From the NCBI GenBank assembly GCA_021730165.1, contig CP072535.1, positions 434,001-498,000 on the forward strand: a stretch of DNA of 64,000 nt, in the 5' to 3' direction. Below the pieces are notes generated by a model. It was not told the DNA's origin and searched no databases. It was given only the letters and a program-made list of their open reading frames with translations. Positions 47,912-57,808 of this stretch are shown here, piece by piece; position 1 is the first letter of the stretch; every line of letters begins with the position of its first letter. This DNA comes from Candidatus Vesicomyidisocius sp. Pext_18_S21. Its GTDB lineage: Bacteria > Pseudomonadota > Gammaproteobacteria > PS1 > Pseudothioglobaceae. A program made the translations under genes and the position numbers.

Positions 47912-48517
47912 ATGTTTACAGGTATTATTCAAGCTATTGGCAAGATTAAAAGTATTGAACTAGGTTCGTTTTGCTTTCAAGCAAAGAAATCATTTTTTGA
48001 TGAAGTAAAAATTGGTGATAGTATTGCCGTGAATGGTGTGTGCTTAACATCTATTAAAATAGATGATGATTATTTTAAAGTCTATATATCAGAAGAAACT
48101 CTTAGGTGTACAATTTTTAGCTATTTAGGTGTTGATAGTTTGGTCAATCTTGAAAAAACATTAAGACTTAATCAAGGTATCGATGGACATTTAGTTAGTG
48201 GGCATGTTGATGGTATTGTTAAGGTTGTTGGACGATCTATTGAAGGTAAATCGATACGTTTTAAAATGAGAACACCTAAGAATTTGATAAAATATATCAC
48301 TAAGAAAGGTTCTGTTTGTATTAACGGAGTTAGTTTAACAGTTAATAATATTAATGATTGTGTATTAGATATTAATATTGTTCCATATACGTTAAAAACT
48401 ACAACATTGGGTGAGCTAGAAATAAATAGCAAGGCTAACCTTGAGGTTGATATTATCGCTAGACATATTGAGCAATTATTATATTTTGAAAACAATAGTT
48501 ATGAAATCTACCATTGA
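47912..48517 (+). CDS. ribE: Riboflavin synthase, alpha subunit
   Basis: 201 residues (E. coli RibE/RibC: 213). It dismutates two 6,7-dimethyl-8-ribityllumazines to riboflavin. Starts MFTGIIQAIGKIKSIELG; two barrels are seen with IAVNGVCLTSIKI and VCINGVSLTVNNI, and HLVSGHVDG follows the first. First gene of the rib cluster; overlaps ribB by 17 bases. No FMN riboswitch is recognised upstream (47780-47911). Confidence 0.95.
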   Translation: MFTGIIQAIGKIKSIELGSFCFQAKKSFFDEVKIGDSIAVNGVCLTSIKIDDDYFKVYISEETLRCTIFSYLGVDSLVNLEKTLRLNQGIDGHLVSGHVDGIVKVVGRSIEGKSIRFKMRTPKNLIKYITKKGSVCINGVSLTVNNINDCVLDINIVPYTLKTTTLGELEINSKANLEVDIIARHIEQLLYFENNSYEIYH

Positions 48518-49574
48518 AGAAATTCTAAAAGACTACAGCCAAGGCAAAATGATCATCCTCATGGATGATGAAGACCGTGAGAATGAAGGTGATTTAATCA
48601 TCCCTGCTGAAACTGTTACTAAAGAAGATATTAATTTTATGGCGACTCATGGTCGTGGTTTAATTTGTTTAACATTAACACAGGAACGTTGTAAGCAACT
48701 TAATTTACCACTTATGGTTGCACAAAACAATGACTCTAATAGTACTAATTTTACTGTTTCAATTGAAGCAATAAAAGGCGTAACCACAGGTATCTCGGCA
48801 GCAGATAGGGCTAAGACAATATTAGATGCAGTAGCAAAAGATGCTAAGCCTGATGATATTGTACAACCAGGACATATTTTCCCGCTTATGGCACAACCAG
48901 GTGGGGTTTTAATTCGTGCAGGGCATACTGAAGCAGGGTGTGATTTAGCTCGTCTTGCAGGGTTTGAACCAGCTAGTGTAATTGTTGAAATTTTAAATGA
49001 AGATGGTTCAATGGCACGATGTGATGATTTAGAAATATTTGCTAAAAAACACAATATTAAGTTAGGTACGATTGAAAACTTAATCTCTTATCGAGTTGAA
49101 AATGAAAAAACTATCGAGCGTATTAACGAACGCGAGTTTAAAACTGAATTTGCCATTTTTAGACTCATTTCATTTCTTGATAGTATCAACAATGAAACTC
49201 ATTTAGCTTTAGTTAAAGGTGAAATTAATGGTAATATTGACACGTACGTACGTGTGCACATGGAGGATACTTTTAAGGATGTATTAAGAGAAAAATCAAA
49301 TAGCTTTAGCGTTGACGCTGTATTAAAGTATATTGCTAAGTCAGACAGTGGTATTTTATTGTTACTTAGAATGCAAACTAACCAAAGTATTTTAGAAAAT
49401 ATTGACAATGTTAATGGCGATATTCATGACGATATTAAAACTTATGGTGTTGGTGCTCAGATTTTATCTGACCTTGGGGTTAAAAGAATGAAAATATTAG
49501 GAAATCCTAGAAAGCTTTATGGTTTAAAAGGCTTTGGTCTAGAAGTGACTGAATATGTAGATACCAATAAGTAA
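48501..49574 (+). CDS. ribB: 3,4-dihydroxy-2-butanone-4-phosphate synthase with degenerate GTP cyclohydrolase II domain
   Basis: 357 residues from the ATG reading [17 protein letters not shown]; the longer frame from 48441 lies inside ribE. The N-terminal ~200 residues form DHBP synthase: [49 protein letters not shown] and [20 protein letters not shown]. The C-terminal ~150 residues keep the RibA-like fold and the end ([19 protein letters not shown]), but lack the zinc cysteines (CLTGDV--S-RCDCG) and the GTP-binding motifs. Such RibBX-type proteins are known in proteobacteria; GTP cyclohydrolase II must come from a separate ribA. Confidence 0.9.
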   Translation: MKSTIEEILKDYSQGKMIILMDDEDRENEGDLIIPAETVTKEDINFMATHGRGLICLTLTQERCKQLNLPLMVAQNNDSNSTNFTVSIEAIKGVTTGISAADRAKTILDAVAKDAKPDDIVQPGHIFPLMAQPGGVLIRAGHTEAGCDLARLAGFEPASVIVEILNEDGSMARCDDLEIFAKKHNIKLGTIENLISYRVENEKTIERINEREFKTEFAIFRLISFLDSINNETHLALVKGEINGNIDTYVRVHMEDTFKDVLREKSNSFSVDAVLKYIAKSDSGILLLLRMQTNQSILENIDNVNGDIHDDIKTYGVGAQILSDLGVKRMKILGNPRKLYGLKGFGLEVTEYVDTNK

Positions 49575-49584
49575 GGGAATAATA

Positions 49585-50088
49585 ATGGAATTTAAATTTA
49601 ATAAAGACGGTAATAGAGATTTTCTTTCAAAGAAAAAAATTGCTATTATTATGGGTTATTTTTACCAAGATATTTGTGATAATCTATTATTAGCAGCACA
49701 AGAAACTTTAATCAAATATGGTATTAAGGCTAATAATGTTAATGTATTTTATGCTCCTGGTGCATTTGAAATTCCACTATTAGCTAAAAAATTAGCAAGC
49801 CAACAAATAAATGGGAAAAACTTATATGATGGTATTGTAACTTTAGGTGCTGTGATTAACGGTGAAACTCCTCATTTTAAGTTTATTTGTAATGAATGCG
49901 CTCGAGGTGTATCAAATGTTTCATATCAATATGAAACACCAACTACTTTTGGTGTTATTACTACAAATAATATAGAGCAAGCTATTGCTAGGGCTGGGGG
50001 TTATAAGGGAAATAAAGGCGAAGAAGCAACTATAGCGATGATTATAATGCTTTATTTAATGCAACAAGCAGATACCCAATCTTTTTAA
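49585..50088 (+). CDS. ribH: 6,7-dimethyl-8-ribityllumazine synthase
   Basis: 167 residues. It forms the lumazine from the pyrimidine and the butanone phosphate. NVFYAPGAFEIPLLAKKLAS, VTLGAVINGETPHFKF and PTTFGVITTNNIEQAIARAG are the family motifs; the catalytic His lies in GETPHF. The usual RAGGKAGNKG segment reads RAGGYKGNKGEEAT. It lies between ribB and nusB with spacings of 10 and 2 bases, so the four genes form one operon. Confidence 0.95.
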   Translation: MEFKFNKDGNRDFLSKKKIAIIMGYFYQDICDNLLLAAQETLIKYGIKANNVNVFYAPGAFEIPLLAKKLASQQINGKNLYDGIVTLGAVINGETPHFKFICNECARGVSNVSYQYETPTTFGVITTNNIEQAIARAGGYKGNKGEEATIAMIIMLYLMQQADTQSF

Positions 50089-50090
50089 CT

Positions 50091-50516
50091 ATGCCTTTTA
50101 AAACTCCAAAGCAACGTACCCGCGAACGTGTGATACAAGCATTATATCAATATTTAGTATCAGGTGGTGAAGTATTTAAAATTGAACAACAATTTCTAAA
50201 CCAAAAACAAGGCAAAATTTCAAAAGCTTTCTTTTCAAATTTATTTATCAATATCCTTGAAAATAGATTTGTATTAGATGAGCTAATTACATCCAGCATT
50301 AGTAGGGGAACTGAAGAGCTAGGATCTGTTGAACATTCTATTTTATATTTAGGTACTTTTGAACTTAAATTTAACTCAGAAGTACCTTATAAAGTTGTAA
50401 TTAACGAATCACTTGCATTGGCAAAATTATATGGCGCAGAAGGTTCATATAAACTTATTAACGTTTCGTTAGATAAATTAGCACGAATGCTTAGAAAAAT
50501 TGAATTAATTAGCTAA
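50091..50516 (+). CDS. nusB: Transcription antitermination factor NusB
   Basis: 141 residues, the E. coli length. RERVIQALYQYLVSGGEVFKI at the start and VINESLALAKLYGAEGSYKLIN near the C-terminus are the family motifs; FILD-type core is LYLGTFEL. With NusE it binds boxA of rRNA leaders. Its retention alongside suhB supports a functioning rRNA antitermination complex. The ribH-nusB order is widespread. Confidence 0.95.
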   Translation: MPFKTPKQRTRERVIQALYQYLVSGGEVFKIEQQFLNQKQGKISKAFFSNLFINILENRFVLDELITSSISRGTEELGSVEHSILYLGTFELKFNSEVPYKVVINESLALAKLYGAEGSYKLINVSLDKLARMLRKIELIS

Positions 50517-50756
50517 AAATAAATCTAGATAATATATTTTATAATCATAAGTTATTGTTTTTTACTAACTAAACGATTTATTGTATTTGATAAAGTTTCT
50601 TGATTAGAATTTGTAAATAATTCATATATTTACTTAAATAATTTAACTATTTTTCGGTGATTTTAATAATATCTAGAATAGTATTCTTTAACATAGGTTT
50701 GTTTAAGTAGTTAGAAACTTTAAATAATGAATGTTTAATATTTTTTGTAAGTATTC

Positions 50757-53700
50757 TTATTCTAAATTAGGTGATAGTAATTTTTCTGCTTGTTTTAACG
50801 AAATACTTTTACGTTTAGCGTAATTATTTAATTGTGATTGATTGATTTTTGCCACACCAAAGTATCTAGCATCAGGGTTCGCAAAATACCAACCGCTGAC
50901 ACTAGCAGTTGGTAGCATTGCATACGAGCTGGTCAGTATCATACCAGTGTTATTTTTAACGTCAAGTAATGTCCATAGTTTTTCTTTTTCGCTATGTTCA
51001 GGGCAAGATGGATAACCAGGAGCAGGTCGAATACCATCAAATTTTTCTTGGATAAGTTGATTATTGTCAAACCTTTCAAAACTATAACCCCAAAGATTGG
51101 TACGTAATTTAAAGTGCATAAGTTCGGTAAAAGCTTCTGCTAGACGGTCAGCTATGGCTTTAATCATGATTGAATTGTAATCGTCATGGTCAGTTTTAAA
51201 TTTAGTAATTAATAATTCAATATTAATACCGGTAGTCACAGCGAAGGCACCCATATAATCATTAATACCGCTGTTTTTTGAAGCAATAAAATCACTTAAA
51301 CAAAAGTTTGGTGTATTGCCTTTTTTGTCTAATTGCTGACGTAGATGGTTAAGGGTTATTATAACTTCGTTATTTTCATCATACAACTCAATGTCTTCAT
51401 TGATACTATTAGCTGGGAAAATACCGATAACAGCATTAGCTGTGAGTAGTCTTTCATTAATTACTTTTTTAAATAAAACCTTAGCATCATTAAATAGTGT
51501 ACTAGCAGACTCCCCTACAATCTCATCCGTTAAGATATCAGGAAATTTACCGCTTAATTCCCAAGTTTGGAAAAATGGTACCCAGTCAATAAATTTGAAA
51601 ATTTCAGCTAGATTATAATCCTTAAAAACATGAATACCTAATTTTTTAGGTTTAATAATAGAGTTAAAAGAAACATTAGGTCTATTAGCTCTGGCTTTTT
51701 CTAGAGAAATAAGTTTACTTTTACCTTTATTGATACGACGCTTACGTACATTTTCATAGTCGATCTTTGTGTCAGTTAAAAGTTGCTGCTTAAGGGTTTT
51801 TGAGAGTAGGGAAGTTGCTACGCCAACAGATTTAGAAGCATCTTTTACATAAAAAACTCCATAGTCATATTCTGGCTCAATTTTTACGGCTGTATGTGCT
51901 TTAGAAGTGGTAGCACCACCAATCATTAATGGCAATTTAAATCCTTGACGAGTCATCTCTTTAGCGACAAACACCATTTCATCTAGTGAGGGTGTGATTA
52001 GCCCTGATAAACCGATAATATCTACATTCTCTTTTCTAGCAGTTTCAAGTATGGTTTCGGTAGGTACCATTACGCCTAGATCAATAATTTTATAATTATT
52101 ACAAGAAAGTACCACACTAACAATATTTTTACCAATATCGTGTACATCTCCTTTAACCGTTGCCATTAAAATTTTACCTTGTGATCTGGGAGCACAATTT
52201 TCTTTTTCAGCTTCTAAGAATGGATCTAAGTAAGCTACTGATTTTTTCATAACTCGCGCTGATTTTACAACTTGGGGCAAAAACATTTTTCCAGCACTAA
52301 ATAAATCACCTACTACATTCATACCATTCATAAGTGGGCCTTCAATGACTAGAATAGGACGACCTAATTTATCGAATGCCTCTTGAGTGTCTTTATTAAT
52401 GTATGTGGTAATCCCCTTGACTAAAGCATGTTCTAGGCGTTTTTCTACTGTCCATTTGCGCCATTCTAGATCCTGTTTATTATTTTTTTGCTCAAATGTG
52501 TTAGAAAATTTTAAAGCTATATTAACCAAACGTTCACCTGCTTGTTTGTTGATGTTTAATACAACATCTTCAACAGCTTTTTTAAGTTCTGGGTGAATAT
52601 CATTATAAACAATTAATTGCCCTGCATTAACAATACCCATCGTCATACCTGCTTTTACAGTATGATATAAAAAGACTGAATGGATTGCTTCGCGCACGGT
52701 ATTGTTGCCTCTAAATGAAAATGATACATTGGATACACCACCAGATATTTTAGCGTAAGGTAGATTTTTTTTAATGGCGCGCGTGGCTTCAATAAAATCT
52801 ATCCCGTAATTATTGTGTTCTTCAATACCTGTTGCTATCGCAAAAATATTAGGGTCAAAAATAATATCTTCTGGTGGAAAATTAACGTTATTAACTAAAA
52901 TGTGATAGGCTTTTGTACAGATTTCAATTTTTCGAGCTTGTGTGTCTGCCTGACCAGATTCATCAAATGCCATAACGATAATTGCTGCACCATAGCGTTT
53001 GCATAGACGGGCATATTGTATAAATTTAGCCTTACCTTCTTTAAGTGAAATAGAATTGACAATAGGTTTTCCTTGTGTACATTTAAGTCCAGCTTCGATA
53101 ATCTCCCATTTAGAAGAATCCACTATTAGTGGCACTTTAGCAATATCAGGTTCTGAGGCGATTAAATTCATAAAGCGGATCATGGCAGTTTTTCCATCAA
53201 GCATACCTTCGTCCATATTTATATCAATCATTTGTGCACCTTCCTCTACTTGTGTTCGACAAATATCCAGCGCCTTTTCATATTCTTGGTTAAGAATAAG
53301 ACGTTTAAATTTAGCTGAACCTGTGATATTAGCGCGCTCACCAATATTTACAAAAAGTGAATCGTTACCAATATTAAAGGCTTCAAGCGCTGATAAGCGA
53401 CATTCTGGTTTAATAGTAGGAATCTTTCTAGGAGGTACCCTATTAATTGAGTCAGCAATTGCTTTAATATGATCAGGAGTTGATCCGCAACAACCACCTA
53501 ATATATTTACCAAACCTGATCTTGCCCATTCACTAACTTGTTCACTCATTGTTAGAGCATTTAAATCATATTCTCCAAATTCATTGGGTAGTCCAGCATT
53601 TGGATGAGCTGATACATAGGTATCAGCTATGCGCGACATTTCAGCTACGTATTGGCGTAATAAATCAGGTCCTAGTGCACAGTTAAGCCCAATAGATATT

Positions 53701-54410
53701 GGTTTAGCGTGGCGTAATGAGTTATAAAAAGCTTCAGTCATTTGTCCAGATAGAGTACGACCAGAAGCATCAGTAATAGTGCCAGAAATCATGATGGGTA
53801 ACTCAATACGGTCCTCTTCAAAGACCTGTTCAATCGCAAAAATAGCAGCTTTAGCATTGAGCGTATCAAAAATGGTTTCAATCAAAATAATATCTACCCC
53901 GCCTTTAATCAAGCCACGAGTAGATTCTATATAAACATCAACCAACTCATCAAAGGTAATATTTCTAAATCCAGGGTCATTTACATCTGGTGAGAGAGAG
54001 CAAGTACGTGAAGTTGGACCAATAACACCAGCAACAAATCTTGGTTTTTTAGCACTTGAAAATTCATCTGCTGCTTGACGTGCAATTTTAGCACTTTCAA
54101 GGTTAATTTCATAGGCTAATTTTTCCATTTTATAATCAGACATAGAAGTGCGAGTAGCATTAAAAGTATTAGTTTCAATAATATCAGCCCCAACTCTCAA
54201 ATAATCTTTATGAATATTCTTGATAATCTGAGGCTGAGTAAGTGAGAGTAAATCATTATTACCTTGAACTAAGATATGCCAATCTTTAAAACGATAGCCA
54301 CGATACTCTTTCTCGGTTAATTTGTGTTGTTGAATCATGGTTCCCATAGCACCATCAAGTATTAAAATTCTTTTATTTAAAAGGGATTTTAATATCTGTT
54401 TTATATTCAT
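50757..54410 (-). CDS. metH: Cobalamin-dependent methionine synthase
   Basis: 1217 residues from the ATG reading [16 protein letters not shown] (E. coli MetH: 1227); the longer start at 54434 adds eight residues without conservation. Transfers a methyl group from methyltetrahydrofolate to homocysteine through methylcobalamin. Four modules: homocysteine domain with zinc cysteines (GLNCALGPD near 240 and [10 protein letters not shown] near 310), folate domain ([17 protein letters not shown] near 355), B12 domain with [16 protein letters not shown] near 745 (cobalt-binding His), and the activation domain ending in [15 protein letters not shown] and [16 protein letters not shown]. All look intact. 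It needs a B12 source; no cob or btu gene is in the window. Confidence 0.96.
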   Translation of the reverse strand: MNIKQILKSLLNKRILILDGAMGTMIQQHKLTEKEYRGYRFKDWHILVQGNNDLLSLTQPQIIKNIHKDYLRVGADIIETNTFNATRTSMSDYKMEKLAYEINLESAKIARQAADEFSSAKKPRFVAGVIGPTSRTCSLSPDVNDPGFRNITFDELVDVYIESTRGLIKGGVDIILIETIFDTLNAKAAIFAIEQVFEEDRIELPIMISGTITDASGRTLSGQMTEAFYNSLRHAKPISIGLNCALGPDLLRQYVAEMSRIADTYVSAHPNAGLPNEFGEYDLNALTMSEQVSEWARSGLVNILGGCCGSTPDHIKAIADSINRVPPRKIPTIKPECRLSALEAFNIGNDSLFVNIGERANITGSAKFKRLILNQEYEKALDICRTQVEEGAQMIDINMDEGMLDGKTAMIRFMNLIASEPDIAKVPLIVDSSKWEIIEAGLKCTQGKPIVNSISLKEGKAKFIQYARLCKRYGAAIIVMAFDESGQADTQARKIEICTKAYHILVNNVNFPPEDIIFDPNIFAIATGIEEHNNYGIDFIEATRAIKKNLPYAKISGGVSNVSFSFRGNNTVREAIHSVFLYHTVKAGMTMGIVNAGQLIVYNDIHPELKKAVEDVVLNINKQAGERLVNIALKFSNTFEQKNNKQDLEWRKWTVEKRLEHALVKGITTYINKDTQEAFDKLGRPILVIEGPLMNGMNVVGDLFSAGKMFLPQVVKSARVMKKSVAYLDPFLEAEKENCAPRSQGKILMATVKGDVHDIGKNIVSVVLSCNNYKIIDLGVMVPTETILETARKENVDIIGLSGLITPSLDEMVFVAKEMTRQGFKLPLMIGGATTSKAHTAVKIEPEYDYGVFYVKDASKSVGVATSLLSKTLKQQLLTDTKIDYENVRKRRINKGKSKLISLEKARANRPNVSFNSIIKPKKLGIHVFKDYNLAEIFKFIDWVPFFQTWELSGKFPDILTDEIVGESASTLFNDAKVLFKKVINERLLTANAVIGIFPANSINEDIELYDENNEVIITLNHLRQQLDKKGNTPNFCLSDFIASKNSGINDYMGAFAVTTGINIELLITKFKTDHDDYNSIMIKAIADRLAEAFTELMHFKLRTNLWGYSFERFDNNQLIQEKFDGIRPAPGYPSCPEHSEKEKLWTLLDVKNNTGMILTSSYAMLPTASVSGWYFANPDARYFGVAKINQSQLNNYAKRKSISLKQAEKLLSPNLE

Positions 54411-54743
54411 ATTTAGCATTATACAAGTATACAATAAGTTCTAATTTGCAATAAATGGAAAGGCCATGGTGAAAAAATATTATTATTTGTATTGTTTATT
54501 GTAAGTTTAAATATAATTATATTTTTAGACCTTAATAGTCATGACTTTGATTACAAGAATAATGATTAACTAGTTTAGACACCATATATTAGACAATAAA
54601 GTAGTTTATAATTTTATAAAAAATTACTATTATCTTAAATTTTTATTCATGTGATCAATATTTTTAAGTGTTAGTTTTGTTTAGGTGTTAATATATTATT
54701 ATGTTATAATATACTTTTAATTTGATTGAATGGAGATGTAACA
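54411..54743. other. Intergenic stretch with the promoter of the sulfur-globule-like gene
   Basis: 330 bases between the divergent metH and the repeat protein. No coding sequence is recognised. TATAAT at 54705-54710, preceded by TG (atgttataat), is a good extended -10 about 33 bases before the start codon; no clear -35. GGAG at 54732-54735, eight bases before the ATG at 54744, is a strong ribosome binding site. No SAM or cobalamin riboswitch was recognised before metH. Confidence 0.5.
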
Positions 54744-55148
54744 ATGAAAAGTTTTTTTACAATAGCATTATTGACATTTACTATAAGTGTGAATGCATTC
54801 TGGAGTGGTAATAATTCCCCTTGGGGAAATGGTTATAACCACTATAATAGTTATGGTTACCAAGAAGATAACGGTATATTTGGCTATAACCCGTATGATT
54901 TTTGGGATCCTCGTTGGTATGCAGAAGAAATGGGTAATATGTTTGATGAATTTGATGATAATGGTTGGAACAACAACTATAATGGATATAGTCGTAATGG
55001 TTATGGTCGTAATGGTTATGGTCGTAATGGTTATGGTCGTAATGGTTATGGTTTTGCTCCAAATGGTTATGTAAATACCCCATGGGGACCTGGTATTGCA
55101 CCTAAAGTTACTAAACCAGTGGTACTAACTGTACCAACTGTTAAGTAA
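54744..55148 (+). CDS. Secreted Gly/Asn/Tyr-rich repeat protein, sulfur-globule-protein-like
   Basis: 134 residues from the ATG with GGAG eight bases upstream. A signal peptide (MKSFFTIALLTFTISVNA) is followed by a mature part rich in Gly, Asn, Tyr, Trp and Phe. The middle has FWDPRWYAEEMGNMFDEF, then a tandem RNGYG repeat (four exact units), then a proline-rich end. Composition, export signal and repeats resemble the envelope proteins of sulfur globules (Sgp) in sulfur-oxidising gammaproteobacteria. It has its own promoter and terminator, so it is a single-gene unit. A general Gly-rich envelope or antifreeze-like protein cannot be excluded. Confidence 0.55.
   Translation: MKSFFTIALLTFTISVNAFWSGNNSPWGNGYNHYNSYGYQEDNGIFGYNPYDFWDPRWYAEEMGNMFDEFDDNGWNNNYNGYSRNGYGRNGYGRNGYGRNGYGFAPNGYVNTPWGPGIAPKVTKPVVLTVPTVK
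54993..55052 (+). repeat. Four exact 15-bp tandem repeats
   Basis: The unit cgtaatggttatggt occurs four times without a mismatch (54993, 55008, 55023, 55038), coding Arg-Asn-Gly-Tyr-Gly each time. Further imperfect copies flank it (SRNGYG-like before, NGYGFAPNGY after). Exact identity at the DNA level suggests recent expansion or contraction by replication slippage. Confidence 0.95.
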
Positions 55149-55165
55149 TATTAATTATGATTAAT

Positions 55166-55193
55166 AAAAAACCAGCACTAGTGCTGGTTTTTT
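55166..55193 (+). terminator. Intrinsic terminator after the sulfur-globule-like gene
   Basis: A stem of 13 base pairs (aaaaaaccagcac with gtgctggtttttt) with only two unpaired bases between the arms, 17 bases after the stop, ending in T6. The symmetry lets it act in both directions, also for the convergent ssb. Confidence 0.9.
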
Positions 55194-55236
55194 ATTGCTT
55201 TTTATTGCATTATTACTTAGCCTTATATTTCCGTTT

Positions 55237-55734
55237 TTAAAATGGAATGTCATCATCAAATTCAGAATTATCAATAGGTGTGATAGGATCTGATACTGGT
55301 GGTACTGTCTTTTGTTGTGATGCAAATACAGAAGAAGGGGATGATGATTGTTGAGATTGAAGCGTATTATTCATATCATCAGCATTATCGCGACGATCTA
55401 ATATTTGTAATATGCCATTAAAGCCAGATACAACTATTTCAGTTGTATAGCGATCAGCACCAGTTTTATCTTGCCATTTTCGAGTTTTTAATTTACCTTC
55501 AATGTAAATTTTAGAACCTTTGTGTAGATATTGACTAGCAATGTCAGCTAACTTTCCAAATAAACTAACTCTGTGCCACTCAGTTCTATCAACTTTTTGC
55601 CCTGTATTTTTGTCTATCCATCTCTCATTAGTTGCAACTGATAAATTAGCTACTGACCTACTATCAGTAGTATATTTTAATTCTATATTTTGACCTACAT
55701 TACCTATTAAAATTACTTTGTTGATTCCTAACAT
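55237..55734 (-). CDS. ssb: Single-stranded DNA-binding protein
   Basis: 165 residues from the ATG reading [20 protein letters not shown] stands nine bases upstream, while a TTG farther up (55749) overlaps that site. OB fold of ~110 residues ([50 protein letters not shown]), a flexible Ser/Gln/Pro-rich linker, and the acidic tail FDDDIPF that binds repair and replication partners. Coding strand shows ATG preceded by A9. It follows an MFS gene, the usual uvrA-MFS-ssb neighbourhood, but uvrA is not here. Confidence 0.97.
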   Translation of the reverse strand: MLGINKVILIGNVGQNIELKYTTDSRSVANLSVATNERWIDKNTGQKVDRTEWHRVSLFGKLADIASQYLHKGSKIYIEGKLKTRKWQDKTGADRYTTEIVVSGFNGILQILDRRDNADDMNNTLQSQQSSSPSSVFASQQKTVPPVSDPITPIDNSEFDDDIPF

Positions 55735-55749
55735 TTTTTTTTGCTCCAA

Positions 55750-56925
55750 TTAATTTTTTGCTATTTGTTTAATGGGTGTTTTTTGCTTTGTTGTAAGGAT
55801 GATTATCCACCAAATAATTGCAATAAATGTAGTAAATAAGAATATACTATTTAGATTAAATATATTGTAAATACGTCCACCAGAAACCCCGCCAACAAAT
55901 ACACCTAAGAATTGTGATGTAGAATATAAACCCATAGCTAGGCCACGTTTATCAGCACTTGCACCTGAGGCTATGAGTGAAGGTAAAATAGCTTCTAATG
56001 CATTAAAAGCAATGAAAAATAAAGTTAGTAGGATCAAAAATGAAGTGTATGTGAGTTGTGTTTGATAAAACAAAATTTGGCTAATAATCAATAGTGTAAT
56101 AGCAGTTAAAAACACAGGCTTAATTTTTTTATGTTTGGAAGCCAAGATGACCATTGGTAACATACCAATAAAAGATAACATGATAATAGGTAGATATATT
56201 TGCCAACTATCTTTAATGTCAATAATATTGTTTTCTTCTAAAACAATTGGCATGGCGATAAAAGCACAAGTTAAAATTAAATGTAGTGCAAAAATGCTAA
56301 AATCTAATCGTAGTAAATCAATATTGAGTACTTTTTTAATGTTTACAATTGATAAAACATATTGTTCTTTAGGTTTAATGTCTGGCATGGTTCTAACAAT
56401 AATCAAAGCAATAATAGAAAGCAAAGCAATAACCCAAAATAAGCCAGAGATACCTAATTTAGCACTAATAATAGGGCCTAGTAATAAGGCTAGCATAAAG
56501 GCTATGCCTATTTGTACGCCCACAAAAGCATTGGCTTTAGAACGTTGATTCTCGCTAATAAAATCTGCTAAAAATGCCATCAGTACTGCTGAAATAGCAC
56601 CTGAACCCTGCAAGGCTCTACCAATAACAATACCTATGATATCTGTTGAATTAGCAACCACGATACTACCAATAAAAAAGATAATAAGACCAATAGTTAG
56701 CATTGATTTTCTACCATACTTGTCTGACAAATAACCAAATGGAATTTGCAATAATGCTTGAGTCAAACCATAAATACCAATAGCTAAACCTATTAGGTAA
56801 GGTGTAGTATTGGTGTATTTACTAGCATAGACTGAAAATATAGGAAACATCATAAATAAGCCTAACATACGTGTAGTCATGATTAAAGAAATTTTAAACG
56901 CGAAAACTCTTTCTTGTTTATTCAT
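55750..56925 (-). CDS. MFS transporter (YajR-like group)
   Basis: 391 residues with 12 hydrophobic segments. The loop 2-3 signature is FGYLSDKYGRKSMLTIGL, typical of the major facilitator superfamily, and RMLGLFMMFPIFSVY and GRALQGSGAISAVLMAFLAD match the group that lies beside ssb in many gammaproteobacteria. There is no C-terminal ferredoxin-like domain as in E. coli YajR. The substrate is unknown. Retention in a small genome suggests a needed export or exchange with the host. Confidence 0.85.
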   Translation of the reverse strand: MNKQERVFAFKISLIMTTRMLGLFMMFPIFSVYASKYTNTTPYLIGLAIGIYGLTQALLQIPFGYLSDKYGRKSMLTIGLIIFFIGSIVVANSTDIIGIVIGRALQGSGAISAVLMAFLADFISENQRSKANAFVGVQIGIAFMLALLLGPIISAKLGISGLFWVIALLSIIALIIVRTMPDIKPKEQYVLSIVNIKKVLNIDLLRLDFSIFALHLILTCAFIAMPIVLEENNIIDIKDSWQIYLPIIMLSFIGMLPMVILASKHKKIKPVFLTAITLLIISQILFYQTQLTYTSFLILLTLFFIAFNALEAILPSLIASGASADKRGLAMGLYSTSQFLGVFVGGVSGGRIYNIFNLNSIFLFTTFIAIIWWIIILTTKQKTPIKQIAKN

Positions 56926-56943
56926 TGGAATAGGTTAAGAACC

Positions 56944-57711
56944 TTAGTTATTCAAAGAATAATAAGGGGTATACCAAGGGTAATTTTTTTCTAGTACTCG
57001 ACGTGTATCTTTTGCTAGTGTAGCTGCGTTAATAGCATCATAATTGGTTGCCATTAAATGTAGCGCTGCAGGAACTGATGGCGTATTTTGATATTTCTCA
57101 ACGATAAACTTAGTTCGGTTAATAGCAGCAATATTGGCTCCTTTTTTGGTGTAGTAAATAGCTATGAACAACTCATGTCTTGATAAAATATTTCTAAGTA
57201 CAACTAGACGTGTTATAGCGTCTTCAGTATACTCAGTATTTGGAAATTTATCAATCAATGCTAAATAGTAGTTAAAGGCGTTACGTACTGAATTAACACT
57301 ACGTTTGGCACTATCAGTAAAGTAGTCATCTAAAAATGAGCGGGATTTATTTTGTGAAACAACCCCCCGTAAATAATAAGCATATGGAGTTGAAAAATGC
57401 TCTGGATAAATTTTAATATAATTATTTAGATGATAAATTGCTTGGTCATATTCTTTATTTTTATATAATACATAGGCGATTTCTAACTTAGACTGTAGTG
57501 CATATTTTGAGCTAGGATAAGCGGCTTGTAGTTGTTCAAAAAGTTCGATAGCTTCATTTGTTAATCCTAATGATTCTTGTTTTTTAGCTTGATTAAAGAA
57601 TGTTTTTGGAGACCAGCCTTTAGTAATAGATTCTATTTTAATTTCTTTTTGCCAAAAGCAACCATTAAGTAATAATACTAAAAAAGGAAGAATGATGAAT
57701 ATTTTTTTCAT
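56944..57711 (-). CDS. bamD: Outer-membrane assembly lipoprotein BamD
   Basis: 255 residues (E. coli 245). Lipoprotein signal with lipobox LLLNGC at residue 18. Five TPR repeats follow: SPKTFFNQAKKQESLGLTNE, AYPSSKYALQSKLEIAYVLY, NNYIKIYPEHFSTPYAYYLRG, and RSVNSVRNAFNYYLALIDKFP with NTEYTEDA. BamD with BamA forms the essential core that inserts outer-membrane proteins, so a real outer membrane is retained while wall genes decay. Confidence 0.93.
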   Translation of the reverse strand: MKKIFIILPFLVLLLNGCFWQKEIKIESITKGWSPKTFFNQAKKQESLGLTNEAIELFEQLQAAYPSSKYALQSKLEIAYVLYKNKEYDQAIYHLNNYIKIYPEHFSTPYAYYLRGVVSQNKSRSFLDDYFTDSAKRSVNSVRNAFNYYLALIDKFPNTEYTEDAITRLVVLRNILSRHELFIAIYYTKKGANIAAINRTKFIVEKYQNTPSVPAALHLMATNYDAINAATLAKDTRRVLEKNYPWYTPYYSLNN

Positions 57712-57808
57712 AATTAAATGTATTATTTATTACAGGTATGTTAAGAATTATACTGATGTAGTTGCATTATAATGGTAAATATTTTTACTTCAATTTAACT
57801 CTTATTGA

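Noticed and set aside
54992..55052. CRISPR-like array
   Set aside because: The repeat units are contiguous, 15 bases long, without spacers, and lie in a coding frame.
54781..55101. Long frames on both strands over the sulfur-globule-like gene (His/Tyr/Asn-rich and Val/Met-rich)
   Set aside because: They are shadows of the 15-base repeat read in other frames; they lack ribosome binding sites, while the chosen frame has a signal peptide, GGAG, promoter and terminator.
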